Shown: positions 29,767-38,526, numbered from the stretch's first letter. The stretch: DNA of 64,000 bases from Phenylobacterium aquaticum (GCF_022695515.1 NZ_JALDPT010000003.1:146492-210491), one strand, 5' to 3'. The notes: generated by a model not told the origin, from the sequence alone. Program-made: numbers and translations.

Positions 29767-30305
29767 TGGAAACGGAAATCCATAAAGGGGGCGGAAGGCG
29801 GCCTGGGACAGACGATCTGGTCGTCATCGCCCTGGGCGGAAATTTGCCCGGCGATTTCGGTTCGTCCGAAGCTCTTCTCGAAGCTGCGCTCGCTCGTTTC
29901 GCCCAGGCGGGATTGCCTGTCGTGACCCGGTCGTCCTGGTGGCGGTCCGCAGCCTGGCCGGAGCCGGACGGAAACGAGTATCGCAATGGCGTTGTACTTG
30001 TCGAGGCTCGCTTTTCGCCGCTTCACACCCTGCAGACTCTTTTTTCAATCGAGGCCGAGTTCGGACGAAGACGTGCGCAGAAAAACGCCGCCCGGACCCT
30101 GGATCTGGACCTGATCGCCCACGGCCGGACCCTCATGGAACAACCGGAGCTTGTGATTCCGCACCCCCGGGCGCACGAGCGCCTGTTCGTCATGGGGCCG
30201 CTGGCGGAGATCGCGCCGGCGTGGCGCCATCCCAGGCTGGGGCTCACGTCACGGCAACTGGCCGACCAGGCGAGCGTCGGCCTGGACGCGCGACCTGTTT
30301 CCTGA
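29760..30305 (+). CDS. folK: 2-amino-4-hydroxy-6-hydroxymethyldihydropteridine pyrophosphokinase
   Basis: 181 residues. It transfers pyrophosphate to the pterin in folate synthesis. Patterns: VIALGGNLPGDFGSSEALLE, EYRNGVVLVEA, IEAEFGRRRAQKNAARTLDL followed by DLIAHG, and IPHPRAHERLFVMGPLAEIA. The only in-frame start ahead of the conserved region is ATG at 29760 (or TTG at 29766), so the N-terminus has about 20 extra residues. The ribosome-binding site is weak. Its last codons are partly duplicated downstream. Confidence 0.9.
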   Translation: MSLETEIHKGGGRRPGTDDLVVIALGGNLPGDFGSSEALLEAALARFAQAGLPVVTRSSWWRSAAWPEPDGNEYRNGVVLVEARFSPLHTLQTLFSIEAEFGRRRAQKNAARTLDLDLIAHGRTLMEQPELVIPHPRAHERLFVMGPLAEIAPAWRHPRLGLTSRQLADQASVGLDARPVS

Positions 30306-30351
30306 TCGCCCGGCCGAGCGCGCCCTGGACGCGCGGCCGGTTTCCTGATCG
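30281..30351 (+). repeat. Tandem partial duplication of the folK 3' end
   Basis: The 28 bp at 30281-30308 (CCTGGACGCGCGACC and onward through the TGA) recur at 30324-30351 with two mismatches, 43 bp apart. The second copy is just after the folK stop. This looks like a small slipped duplication. Confidence 0.7.
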
Positions 30352-30456
30352 AAGGACTCGATCCGGCGCAAATGTTCGGGCAGCTTGGGGGCCGCCCGAT
30401 TGACGGCCCGCCTGTGGCCGAGTAGCCGGGCCGACCGTTCGATATGAGGCGCTTCC

Positions 30457-31086
30457 TTGGGCTATCGGCTCGTTATTTTCGACTTTGACGGCACGCTGGC
30501 CGACAGCGCCGATTGGTTCATCAGCATGACCAATGGCGTGGCGGAGCGCTTCCGCTTCCGCCGCATCTCCGACGAGGAGGTGGCGATGCTGCGCGGCCGG
30601 TCCAGCCGCGAGGTGGTCGACTATATGGGCGTCGCCAAGTGGAAGATGCCGCTGATCGCCATCCACACCCGCAAGCTGGTGGCGCAGCACGCCTCCAAGA
30701 TCCCGCTGTTCGAGGGCGTGCCCGACCTGCTGTCGGGCCTGTCCAAGGCCGGGGTGAAGGTGGCCCTGGTCAGTTCCAATTCCGAAGCCAATGTCCGCCG
30801 CATCCTGGGGCCGAAACTCGCCCCCATGGTCCAGTACTACAACTGCGGCGCCTCGATGTTCGGCAAGACCCCGAAGTTCCTGGCGGTGATGCGCCGGGCC
30901 CGGATCACCCCGGACCAGGTGATCTCCATCGGCGACGAGACCCGCGACATCGAGGCGGCGACCAAGGCCGGCATCGCCTCGGGCGCCGTGACCTGGGGCT
31001 ATCAGCGGCCCGAGATCCTGGCCGAGCACAAGCCGACGATCCTCTATATGGACATGGCCGAGATCCTGCCCTCCATCGTCGGCTAA
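30457..31086 (+). CDS. HAD-superfamily hydrolase (phosphoglycolate phosphatase-like)
   Basis: 209 residues. HAD motif 1 is VIFDFDGTLADSADWF (nucleophile Asp and general-acid Asp), motif 2 is ALVSSNSEANV, the lysine is in GKTPKFL, and motif 4 is SIGDETRDIEAATKAGI. A helical cap domain lies between motifs 1 and 2. This is a Gph/PGP-like small-molecule phosphatase; the substrate is unknown. It starts with TTG at 30457 with GAGGCG upstream. It converges with the DUF998 gene, overlapping by 4 bp. Confidence 0.82.
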   Translation: MGYRLVIFDFDGTLADSADWFISMTNGVAERFRFRRISDEEVAMLRGRSSREVVDYMGVAKWKMPLIAIHTRKLVAQHASKIPLFEGVPDLLSGLSKAGVKVALVSSNSEANVRRILGPKLAPMVQYYNCGASMFGKTPKFLAVMRRARITPDQVISIGDETRDIEAATKAGIASGAVTWGYQRPEILAEHKPTILYMDMAEILPSIVG

Positions 31087-31706
31087 GCCTTGGCGGCGCG
31101 GTCCTTGCGGTCCTTGCGCGCCAGGCCCTGGTCGAGGCAGGCGGCGGCGACGCCGATCCACGGGATGCTGGCCAGGGCATAGGCCCGCTGCCACAACCCG
31201 ACCTGGGCGGCATGAACCACGTGGCCCACCCCCATCATCGCAGCGAGCAGGGCGCCGGAAGCCAGGAAGATCATCAGCAGGAAGGTCTTGAGGCCCGTCA
31301 TGTCCGGCCGGCCGCCGATCGCCAGGAACATCAGAAGCGGCGCGGCCTGGATCGCCAGGCCAAGGCCATAGGCCCCGTGACGGGGATCGGGCATGGGATA
31401 GAGCCCGCCCATCACCATGGAGACGCCCCAGGCGATCACGGTCGCGGCGGTGAGCAGGGGCAGGATCAGGCCCCGGGCCTTTCGCCGCAGGCCGAAGCCG
31501 AAGCCCAGGCCCGCGATGATCGCGAAGGCGCCGGTCGCCATGATGCCGACGGCGAAGACATCCGGGCGCTTGGCCGTGGCGGCGCCGAGCTCGCTGACAT
31601 ACTGCGACACCTGGCTGTAGCCCGGATTGAGCAGCGAGCAGACGATGACGGTGGCGAAATAGAGGATCGGCGCGGCGATCCCGAACTTGAGCAGCAGACG
31701 GTCCAT
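31083..31706 (-). CDS. DUF998 integral membrane protein
   Basis: About 207 residues with six hydrophobic segments. The family landmark [17 protein letters not shown] after the first segment, and the [20 protein letters not shown] stretch, fit DUF998. The start at 31706 is set by GGGGAGG upstream. The function is unknown. It is divergent from rpoZ and convergent with the HAD gene. Confidence 0.78.
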   Translation of the reverse strand: MDRLLLKFGIAAPILYFATVIVCSLLNPGYSQVSQYVSELGAATAKRPDVFAVGIMATGAFAIIAGLGFGFGLRRKARGLILPLLTAATVIAWGVSMVMGGLYPMPDPRHGAYGLGLAIQAAPLLMFLAIGGRPDMTGLKTFLLMIFLASGALLAAMMGVGHVVHAAQVGLWQRAYALASIPWIGVAAACLDQGLARKDRKDRAAKA

Positions 31707-31795
31707 GCGCCCTCCCCAGAGCTTGTTTTGGGGAAAAATCAGGCGGGATGCGCGACCGGTCAACGCCGGACCTCTCCCAGGCGAGTCATGCGGCG

Positions 31796-31824
31796 TTGCA
31801 CAATTGGCCGCGACCCTCTATTTT
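31796..31824 (+). promoter_or_regulatory. Predicted sigma70-type promoter of rpoZ-spoT
   Basis: TTGCAC (31796-31801), 17 bp, TATTTT (31819-31824), 31 bp ahead of the rpoZ start. It would drive rpoZ and spoT together. Confidence 0.6.
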
Positions 31825-31854
31825 ATGCGGTTCCTGCGCCCTCCCGAGGATTTC

Positions 31855-32214
31855 ATGGCTCGCGTCACCGTTGAAGACTGCATTGAAAAGGTCCCCAACC
31901 GCTTCAGCCTCGTGCTGCTGGCGGCCCATCGCGCGCGCGCGATTTCGGCGGGGTCCCAGATCATGGTCGACCGCGACAATGACAAGAACCCGGTCGTCTC
32001 GCTGCGCGAGATCGCCGATGACGTCGTCGACGCCGAAGAACTGCGCGAGAGCCTGATCGGCACCCTGCAACGGGTCGATGAGCGTTCGGAAGCCGAGGAA
32101 GAGGCCGAAACCCTGGCCCTGCTGTCGGATCCGACCCACATGCAGATGAGCGAACTAGAACTGGTTCGCGCCCTGCAGAGCGACCGCGACGGCGGTCAGG
32201 AGGAGCGGTACTGA
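31855..32214 (+). CDS. rpoZ: DNA-directed RNA polymerase subunit omega
   Basis: 119 residues. Family pattern at the N-terminus: [20 protein letters not shown], then [20 protein letters not shown] and [15 protein letters not shown]. The acidic C-terminal extension is typical of alphaproteobacterial omega. It assists RNA polymerase assembly and is part of the ppGpp-binding site in related bacteria. CGAGGA precedes the ATG at 31855. It lies directly upstream of spoT, the gene for the ppGpp enzyme. Confidence 0.95.
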   Translation: MARVTVEDCIEKVPNRFSLVLLAAHRARAISAGSQIMVDRDNDKNPVVSLREIADDVVDAEELRESLIGTLQRVDERSEAEEEAETLALLSDPTHMQMSELELVRALQSDRDGGQEERY

Positions 32215-32345
32215 GCCCTGAAGGCGCAGACCCTCTTATTCTGACGACGGCGACAGACCCGCCCGCCGAACCCCAAAACACGCCGGTCGAGGCGACGGCG
32301 CCTGAGGCGCCTCCGCCCCTGCCGAGCGCGGCCAAGCGTCCCCGG

Positions 32346-34514
32346 ATGCTTCGGCAGTACGAGCTGATCGACAAGGTCAGCTCCTACGACCCCACCGCCG
32401 ACGAGGCGATCCTCAACCGCGCCTATGTCTACGCCATGCGCATGCACGGCTCGCAGAAGCGCGCGTCCGGCGACCCCTATTTCGCCCACCCGATCGAGGT
32501 GGCCGGCATCCTGACCGACTACCGGCTGGACACCTCCACGATCGTCACGGCCCTGCTGCATGACGTGATCGAGGACACCCCGGTCACGCCGGCCGACATC
32601 ACCGAGCTGTTCGGCGCCGAGATCGCCGAGATGGTCGAGGGGGTCACCAAGCTCACCAAGCTCGAGCTCAACAGCGAATACACCAAGCAGGCCGAGAACC
32701 TGCGCAAGTTCATCCTGGCCATTTCCAAGGACGTGCGCGTCCTGATGGTCAAGCTGGCCGACCGTCTGCACAACATGCGGACGCTGCAATACATCAAGAA
32801 CCCGGCCAAGCGGGAGCGGATCGCCCGCGAGACCCTGGACATCTATGCGCCGCTCGCGCGGTCCATCGGCTGTCACCGGATCTGTTCCGAGCTTGAGGAG
32901 CTGGCCTTCGAGCACCTCAATCCGGTGGCGCGCGACGCCATCGGCCGGCGGCTGGAGGCCCTGCGCAACGAGCAGGGCGGGGCGGTCGCGGTGGTCTCGG
33001 GGGAAATCGCCGCCAAGCTGGAGGCGGCCGGCCTGCCGGCCCGGGTGTTCGGGCGGGAAAAGAACCCCTATTCGATCTGGCGCAAGCTGCAGCGCAAATC
33101 GATCGGCTTCTCGCAGCTGTCGGACATCTACGCCTTCCGGGTGATCGTCGACAGCGAGGACGACTGCTACCGGGCCCTGGGCGTCATTCACCGCGCCTGG
33201 CCGAGCGTGCCCGAGCGGTTCAAGGACTACATCTCCACGCCCAAGCGGAACAATTATCGCTCGCTGCACACGACTGTGGTCGGTCCGCGCGGCATGCGCA
33301 TCGAGATGCAGATCCGCACCGAGGCGATGGACCGGGTGGCCGAGGAGGGCGTGGCCGCCCACTGGCGCTACAAGGACAAGTCCTACGGCTTCGACGCCGA
33401 GGCCCAGGCCGCCGAGGGCGGTCGCGACCCGCTGGTCAATTTGCGCCACCTGGTCCAGGTGCTGGAGCATGGCGGCGACGTCGAGGAGCTGGTCGAGCAC
33501 GCCAAGCTCGAGATGTATCTCGACCAGGTCTTCGTGTTCACGCCGAAGGGCAAGCTGGTCAGCCTGCCCCGGGGCGCCATGCCGCTCGACTTCGCCTATG
33601 GGGTCCACACCGACGTCGGCGACACCTGCATCGGGGTGAAGATCAATGGCGAGCTGAAGCCGCTGCGGACCCTGCTCCAGAACGGCGACGTGGTGGAAGT
33701 GATTCGCGGCCCGAAGCCGGTGGTGCCGCAGGACTGGCGCTCGCTGACCGTGACGGGGCGCGCGCGCTCGGCGATCCGTCGGCATATCCGCATCGCGGAA
33801 AAGGAAGAATTCACCCGGCTGGGCCGAGCCACGGTCGAGCAGACTTTCGAGCGCGCCGGCAAGTCCCGCGCCGAGGTCTCGCTGAAGCCGGCCCTGGAGC
33901 GGCTGGCCGCGCCGACCGAGGAGGACCTCTACAACCTGGTCGGCCGCGGCAAGATCTCGCCCGGCCAGATCCTCGACGTGATCTTCCCCGGCCTGAAGGA
34001 AAGCGACCGCGCCGCGGCGACGGCCACGCGCCGGATCGAGGGCGGCAAGTCGGCGAGGCTCTATGTGCGCGGCGGCGGGCTGACCCCCGGCATCTCGCTG
34101 CATTTCGGGACCTGCTGCACCCCGGTGCCGGGCGACCGCATCGTCGGCATCGTGGAGCCGGATAGCGGCGGCCTGACGGTGCACGCCATCGACTGCGCCA
34201 AGCTGGCCGAATACGAGGACCGCGAGGAGCTTTGGCGAGACCTGCAATGGACGCCCGAGGCCGAGCGCAACACGGTCACCCTGTCGCGGCTGACGGCCAC
34301 CATCCGCAATGCGCCGGGCGTGCTTGGCCAAGCCTGCACGGTGATCGGCGAGGCCGGCGGCAATATCGTCAATCTGCGCATGCACCGCCGCCAGGCCGAC
34401 TTCTTCGACGTCGATTTCGATGTCGAGGTGAAGGACGCCCGCCACTTGACCAATATCGCCGCCGCCCTGCGCGCCAATCCGTCCATCGAGACGGTGGAGC
34501 GGGCGAAGGGCTAG
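32346..34514 (+). CDS. spoT: Bifunctional (p)ppGpp synthetase/hydrolase SpoT (Rsh)
   Basis: 722 residues from this ATG. N-terminal HD hydrolase domain (ALLHDVIEDTPVTPADITEL), synthetase domain (DIYAFRVIVDSEDDCYRALG, PKRNNYRSLHTTVVGP), TGS domain (FVFTPKGKLVSLPRGAMPLD), a zinc-finger-like CC (GTCCTPVPGDRIVG) and a C-terminal ACT domain (RNAPGVLGQACTVIGEAGGN). It makes and degrades the stringent-response alarmone. No ribosome-binding site precedes this ATG; an AGGAGG at the end of rpoZ points to a possible CTG start at 32211 giving about 45 more residues (see findings). Confidence 0.93.
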   Translation: MLRQYELIDKVSSYDPTADEAILNRAYVYAMRMHGSQKRASGDPYFAHPIEVAGILTDYRLDTSTIVTALLHDVIEDTPVTPADITELFGAEIAEMVEGVTKLTKLELNSEYTKQAENLRKFILAISKDVRVLMVKLADRLHNMRTLQYIKNPAKRERIARETLDIYAPLARSIGCHRICSELEELAFEHLNPVARDAIGRRLEALRNEQGGAVAVVSGEIAAKLEAAGLPARVFGREKNPYSIWRKLQRKSIGFSQLSDIYAFRVIVDSEDDCYRALGVIHRAWPSVPERFKDYISTPKRNNYRSLHTTVVGPRGMRIEMQIRTEAMDRVAEEGVAAHWRYKDKSYGFDAEAQAAEGGRDPLVNLRHLVQVLEHGGDVEELVEHAKLEMYLDQVFVFTPKGKLVSLPRGAMPLDFAYGVHTDVGDTCIGVKINGELKPLRTLLQNGDVVEVIRGPKPVVPQDWRSLTVTGRARSAIRRHIRIAEKEEFTRLGRATVEQTFERAGKSRAEVSLKPALERLAAPTEEDLYNLVGRGKISPGQILDVIFPGLKESDRAAATATRRIEGGKSARLYVRGGGLTPGISLHFGTCCTPVPGDRIVGIVEPDSGGLTVHAIDCAKLAEYEDREELWRDLQWTPEAERNTVTLSRLTATIRNAPGVLGQACTVIGEAGGNIVNLRMHRRQADFFDVDFDVEVKDARHLTNIAAALRANPSIETVERAKG

Positions 34515-35197
34515 CCGTTGCGCGCCTTGGCCCGTTCGCGGGAGGCGCGGATGCCTTCGCGGGTCTCCTCGATCAGCTGGCCGGCCAGGGCGTCGGTTTG
34601 GATCGCGGCCCAATAGGCCGACAGCTTGGGGAAGGCGGGCAGGGGATCCTCCAGCCCGAAGACCATGGGCGCCCATTCGCTGGCCAGCACCAGTTGGGGA
34701 ACCAGGGCGCCGTCGGCTTGGCTCAGGGCCTTGCCCACCGCATAGCCCTCGGTCCCGATATAGTCCTCGAGATAGGCCAGAGCCTTGGCGATCTCGCCCA
34801 TGGCGGCGGTGAGGCGATCGGGGTCCCAGCTCTTGCGCGGGCGGCCCGAGGCGTTGAACAGCGGGACCATGGCCATGACCAGATAGATGTCGCAGATGCG
34901 CGAGATCAGCCGCATGGTCGCCCGCTCGAACGGGTCGGCGGGGCGCAGGGACGGTTCCGGATAGGCGTCCTCGAGGTACTCGCAGATCACCTCGCTCTCG
35001 GGCAGGGCGCGGCCGTCCTCCAGGACCAGGGCCGGCACCCGGCCGATCGGATTGATCTGGAGATAGTCGCCCTTGGGCGTGCCGTCCCACTTGAAGCCCG
35101 GCGGCTCGATGATCTGGTGGGGGATGTTCTTGGCGCGAAGCAGCAGGCGCACCCGGGTCGGGAACGGTGAATCATAGACCTGGAACAGCTTCAGCAT
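34511..35197 (-). CDS. Glutathione S-transferase family protein
   Basis: 228 residues. Thioredoxin-like N-terminal domain (LFQVYDSPFPTRVRLLLRAK, INPIGRVPALVLEDGRALPE, SEVICEYLEDAYPEPSLRP) followed by the all-helical GST C-terminal domain (YAVGKALSQADGALVPQLVL). It should bind glutathione; the residue pattern YDSPFP at the active site gives a serine-type position. Its stop overlaps the convergent spoT stop. The substrate is unknown. Confidence 0.87.
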   Translation of the reverse strand: MLKLFQVYDSPFPTRVRLLLRAKNIPHQIIEPPGFKWDGTPKGDYLQINPIGRVPALVLEDGRALPESEVICEYLEDAYPEPSLRPADPFERATMRLISRICDIYLVMAMVPLFNASGRPRKSWDPDRLTAAMGEIAKALAYLEDYIGTEGYAVGKALSQADGALVPQLVLASEWAPMVFGLEDPLPAFPKLSAYWAAIQTDALAGQLIEETREGIRASRERAKARNG

Positions 35198-35253
35198 CGA
35201 TTGGGCGCCTCCCCGCGCGGCGGTGATCCTAGACCGGATCGGGGCGCCTTCGT

Positions 35254-36528
35254 CTAGAGGACGATGACCGGCGCGAACCCGCCGCCGGGGGTGCGGAAGT
35301 TGGTGGTCTGGCCCTGATAGAGTCGCGCCGCGGCCAGCAGGGGCCGGCCGGCATAGGCGTAGAGGCGGACGTCCATCTTGCGCGGCGCGGTCTCGGCGCC
35401 GAGGCAGACCTGCCGCTCGGTGGGGACCGCCAGGGCCTGGGCGATGTAGCCGCCGGCCAGGATTGCGTCCCAGACCCCGCGGGTGAGCTTGTCGCCGCGA
35501 TAGACCGCCTTGCCGCCATAGCCGCCGGCGGGCTTGAAGAAGAGGCGCTTGCGGTCCGCCCAGAGGGCCTCGGCATTGGTGGCGGTCACCGCGACCGTGC
35601 GTGGGACGTAGGCGAGCGCCGCCAGATGGTCGGAGCCCAGGCCCCAGGCGCGCAGCTGGTCCGGGTCGGAGAGGGCGATGAGGTTGCGCTTGTCGGCCAG
35701 CAGGGCGTGGTTGCGAGGATTGGGCGTCACCACGACGGCGCCTTGCTCATAGGCCTGGCGCAGCGGGGCGAGGGCCGGCGCCTCGAAGGCGAAATCGACG
35801 AGGCGGTTATAGACCAGATCGACCGTCGCCCCGCGGTGGGTCAGGCGGCCGTCGGCCCAGACCAGCTCGGCGGGATCGGCGATCACGGCGCGGGCGCCGC
35901 GCGCCTCGAACAGCCGCTGGGCCAGGCGGAACTCCGGATAGAGGTACTGATCGGAGGGGGCGTCGTCGACAATGGCGATTAGGCCCGGCGCGCCGTCGCG
36001 GCCCTGGGCACGCCATTCGGCCAGGATCATCTCCCAGACCGCGACCTCGAAGCCGTCCAGCTGGGCGTTGTCGATCAGGTCCTGGACCTGCGGGCAGCAG
36101 GCGAGCTGGGCGCGGCCCAGCAGGGCGTTGAGGAAGGCCCCGCCGGCGTTGGTATTGACCTCGATCAGCCGGGGGCCCTCGGGTCCCAGGTGGAAGTCGT
36201 AGCCCATGAAGGCGCCGCGGGGGCCGTGATCGACCTGGGCGACAGTCGGGGCGCGCTCCAGGGCCGCCGCGCGATAGCCGGGCAGGGCGGCGGCGGCCTC
36301 GATGGCCTGCAGGGTGGCGGTCATGGCGTCGAGGTCGGCGCGGGTCAGGAAGACGGGGCCGGCGGCGAACAGGTGCTCGCGCCCCTGGCGCAGGCTGGCG
36401 CGGTCCTCCGGATCGGCGGCGATCTCGCGCCACAGGGCCTCGTCGTCGACGCCGATGCAGAAGCAGTCGCGATTGAGCTGGGCGACCAGCTGATCGGGCG
36501 AGAGGGGGGCCTCGAGGACGTCGCTCAC
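35254..36528 (-). CDS. ATP-grasp-like protein of unknown function, last gene of the arsenic operon
   Basis: 424 residues that I cannot place in a named family. ATP-grasp-like features are visible: LIEVNTNAGGAFLN (Glu123, Asn125, Asn127), ALLADKRNLIALSD (Lys280), FFKPAGGYGGKAVYRGDKL (Lys332 and a glycine loop), KMDVRLYAYAGRPLL and a terminal NFRTPGGGFAPV. Together they suggest a nucleotide-dependent carboxylate ligase, possibly of the glutathionylspermidine synthase type. It starts with GTG overlapping the acr3 stop (GTGA), so it is translationally coupled to arsenic efflux. No membrane or signal segment. The link to arsenic is by position only. Confidence 0.65.
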   Translation of the reverse strand: MSDVLEAPLSPDQLVAQLNRDCFCIGVDDEALWREIAADPEDRASLRQGREHLFAAGPVFLTRADLDAMTATLQAIEAAAALPGYRAAALERAPTVAQVDHGPRGAFMGYDFHLGPEGPRLIEVNTNAGGAFLNALLGRAQLACCPQVQDLIDNAQLDGFEVAVWEMILAEWRAQGRDGAPGLIAIVDDAPSDQYLYPEFRLAQRLFEARGARAVIADPAELVWADGRLTHRGATVDLVYNRLVDFAFEAPALAPLRQAYEQGAVVVTPNPRNHALLADKRNLIALSDPDQLRAWGLGSDHLAALAYVPRTVAVTATNAEALWADRKRLFFKPAGGYGGKAVYRGDKLTRGVWDAILAGGYIAQALAVPTERQVCLGAETAPRKMDVRLYAYAGRPLLAAARLYQGQTTNFRTPGGGFAPVIVL

Positions 36529-37589
36529 GGGGCGACCTGTTCCGCGAGAGCCAGGCGGCGGACGGCGGCGCCGCGTTCGTACCAGCCCTTGGAGCGGTTC
36601 ACGATCGCCACCACGGTCAGCATCACCGGCACCTCGATCAGCACCCCGACCACGGTCGCCAGCGCCGCGCCGGAGGTGAAGCCGAACAGGCTGATGGCGG
36701 CGGCCACAGCGAGCTCAAAGAAGTTGCTGGCGCCGATCAGGGCCGAGGGACCGGCCACGCAGTGGGCTTCGCCGCTCATGCGGTTGAGCAGATAGGCGAG
36801 GCCGGCGTTGAGATAGACCTGGATCAGGATCGGCACGGCCAGGAGGCCGATGATCAGCGGATGGGCCACGATCTGGCGGCCCTGGAAGGCGAACAGCAAG
36901 ACCAGGGTGGCGAGCAGGGCGACCAGGGAGACGGGCTGGATGCGGGCGAGCAGGGCGGTCACCGCCGCCTCGCCGCCGCGGGTCAGCAGCGCGACCCTCA
37001 GGCTCTGGGCCAGGAAGACGGGGACCACGATATAGAGCCCCACCGAGAGCAGCAGGGTCTCCCACGGCACGGTGATCGCCGACAGGCCGAGCAGCAGGGC
37101 GACGATGGGGGCGAAGGCCACCACCATGATCGCGTCATTGAGGGCGACCTGGCTGAGGGTGAACAGGGGCTCGCCGCGGGTCAGGTTGCTCCAGACGAAG
37201 ACCATGGCGGTGCAGGGCGCGGCGGCCAGCAGGATCAGGCCGGCGATGTAGCTGTTGATCTCGCCCGCCGGCAGCAGAGGGCGGAACAGCCAACCGATGA
37301 ACAGGGCGCCCAGGGCGGCCATGGAGAAGGGCTTGATCGCCCAATTGACCAGCAGGGTCACGCCGATGCCGCGCCAGTGGCGGCCGACCTGGCGGAGCGC
37401 GCGGAAGTCGATCTTCATCAGCATGGGAACGATCATCAGCCAGATCAGGCCGGCGACCGGCAGGTTCACCTTGGCGATCTCCAGGGCGCCGATGGCCTGG
37501 AACAGGCCGGGGAACAGCTCACCGAGCGCGACGCCGATGACGATGCAGAGGCCGACCCAGACGGTGAGATAGCGTTCGAAGATCGACAT
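36525..37589 (-). CDS. acr3: Arsenite efflux permease, ACR3 family
   Basis: 354 residues with ten hydrophobic segments, as in ACR3 carriers. Family patterns: LPVAGLIWLMIVPMLMKIDF, ILLAAAPCTAMVFVWSNLTR with the essential Cys126, and ALIGASNFFELAVAAAISLF with the conserved Glu. It exports arsenite across the inner membrane. It follows arsC by 3 bp and its stop overlaps the start of the ATP-grasp-like gene, within an arsR-arsC-acr3 operon. Confidence 0.93.
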   Translation of the reverse strand: MSIFERYLTVWVGLCIVIGVALGELFPGLFQAIGALEIAKVNLPVAGLIWLMIVPMLMKIDFRALRQVGRHWRGIGVTLLVNWAIKPFSMAALGALFIGWLFRPLLPAGEINSYIAGLILLAAAPCTAMVFVWSNLTRGEPLFTLSQVALNDAIMVVAFAPIVALLLGLSAITVPWETLLLSVGLYIVVPVFLAQSLRVALLTRGGEAAVTALLARIQPVSLVALLATLVLLFAFQGRQIVAHPLIIGLLAVPILIQVYLNAGLAYLLNRMSGEAHCVAGPSALIGASNFFELAVAAAISLFGFTSGAALATVVGVLIEVPVMLTVVAIVNRSKGWYERGAAVRRLALAEQVAP

Positions 37590-37592
37590 GGC

Positions 37593-38120
37593 TCAGGCGC
37601 TCGGGGTCTTGGCGACGACCTTCTTGCCGATCTCGTCGAGGCGGGCCTGCAGGGTCATGCGGTCGAGGGTCGCCATGGGCAGGCTGGCGAAGGCGCCGAT
37701 GCGGGCGCCGAGCTGGCGATAGGCGTCGGCGAAGGCGAGCGCGATCTCGGCCGGCGAGCCCTCGACGGCGGCGGGATCGGGCACGCCCCAGTGGGCGGTC
37801 ATCGGCTGGCCGGGCCAGATCGGGCAGACCTCGCCCGCGGCGTTGTCACAGACGGTGAAGACAAAATCGAGGGCCGGGGCGTCCGGGTTCTGGCTGGAGG
37901 AGAACTCCTCCCAGGACTTGGAGCGGAAGCCCGCGGTGTCGAAGCCGAGCTTGTCCAGCAGGGCTATGGCGTGGGGATTGACCCGTCCCGTGGGCATGGA
38001 GCCGGCGGAAAAGGCCCGGAACCGGCCCTCGCCCAGCCGGCTCATCAGGGCCTCGGCCAGGATCGAGCGGGCGGAATTGCCGGTGCAGAGGAAGAGGACG
38101 TTGTAGATCTTGGCGGACAT
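37593..38120 (-). CDS. arsC: Arsenate reductase, low-molecular-weight phosphatase type (ArsC)
   Basis: 175 residues. Phosphatase-loop motif FLCTGNSARSILAEALMSR (Cys12), then VCDNAAGEVCP with Cys91 and Cys99, the three cysteines that relay electrons in thioredoxin-linked ArsC enzymes. The C-terminal part (DPAAVEGSPAEIALAFADAY) is typical of the same family. It reduces arsenate to arsenite for export by Acr3. It sits between arsR (14 bp upstream) and acr3 (3 bp downstream). Confidence 0.93.
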   Translation of the reverse strand: MSAKIYNVLFLCTGNSARSILAEALMSRLGEGRFRAFSAGSMPTGRVNPHAIALLDKLGFDTAGFRSKSWEEFSSSQNPDAPALDFVFTVCDNAAGEVCPIWPGQPMTAHWGVPDPAAVEGSPAEIALAFADAYRQLGARIGAFASLPMATLDRMTLQARLDEIGKKVVAKTPSA

Positions 38121-38134
38121 GGGCGGGCTCCGGG

Positions 38135-38488
38135 TCAGCAGGAACGGCCTTCGCCTGAACAGGCGCGGCTGGCGATGGCGGCCAGCGGCGCGCAGATCTC
38201 GGTCGCGCCACCGCAGCAGTCCTCCATCAGGAAGGCCAGCAGCTGGCGCATGGCGTCATAGTCGGCGCTGTAGATGATCGAGCGGCCGTCGCGCTTGGAG
38301 CTCACCAGACCGGCGTGGCTGAGCACGGTGAGATTGGCCGAGAGCGTATTGGGCAGGATCTCCAGCCGGCGGGCGATCTCCCCGGCCGGCAGGCCCTCGG
38401 GCCCCGCCTGGACCAGCAGGCGGAAGACGGAGAGGCGACCCTCAAGGGCGAGGGCGGACAGACTCGCGACGGCGGATTTCGTTTCCAT
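38135..38488 (-). CDS. arsR: ArsR-type arsenic-responsive repressor
   Basis: 117 residues. Winged helix: SALALEGRLSVFRLLVQAGP, EIARRLEILPNTLSANLTVL, then SHAGLVSSKRDGRSIIYSAD. The metal site is not the classical box but a C-terminal cysteine set, Cys91-Cys92 and Cys99 (EDCCGG...EIC), matching the position used by ArsR of Acidithiobacillus type, plus Cys110 and Cys117. It should repress the ars operon until As(III) binds. It is the first gene, and its ATG lies inside a perfect palindrome (38485-38512). There is no ribosome-binding site. Confidence 0.9.
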   Translation of the reverse strand: METKSAVASLSALALEGRLSVFRLLVQAGPEGLPAGEIARRLEILPNTLSANLTVLSHAGLVSSKRDGRSIIYSADYDAMRQLLAFLMEDCCGGATEICAPLAAIASRACSGEGRSC

Positions 38489-38512
38489 ATTTCCACGCTA
38501 GCGGAAATATGG
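38485..38512 (-). promoter_or_regulatory. ars operon operator, perfect inverted repeat over the arsR start codon
   Basis: CCATATTTCC and GGAAATATGG are exact 10-bp inverted repeats separated by 8 bp. The arsR ATG is inside the repeat, so a bound repressor would cover both the -10 region and the start codon. A TATTTC -10 within the repeat and a CTGACG 15 bp upstream are possible promoter elements, with a suboptimal spacing. Confidence 0.75.
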
Positions 38513-38526
38513 ATGAATGTGAAGCG

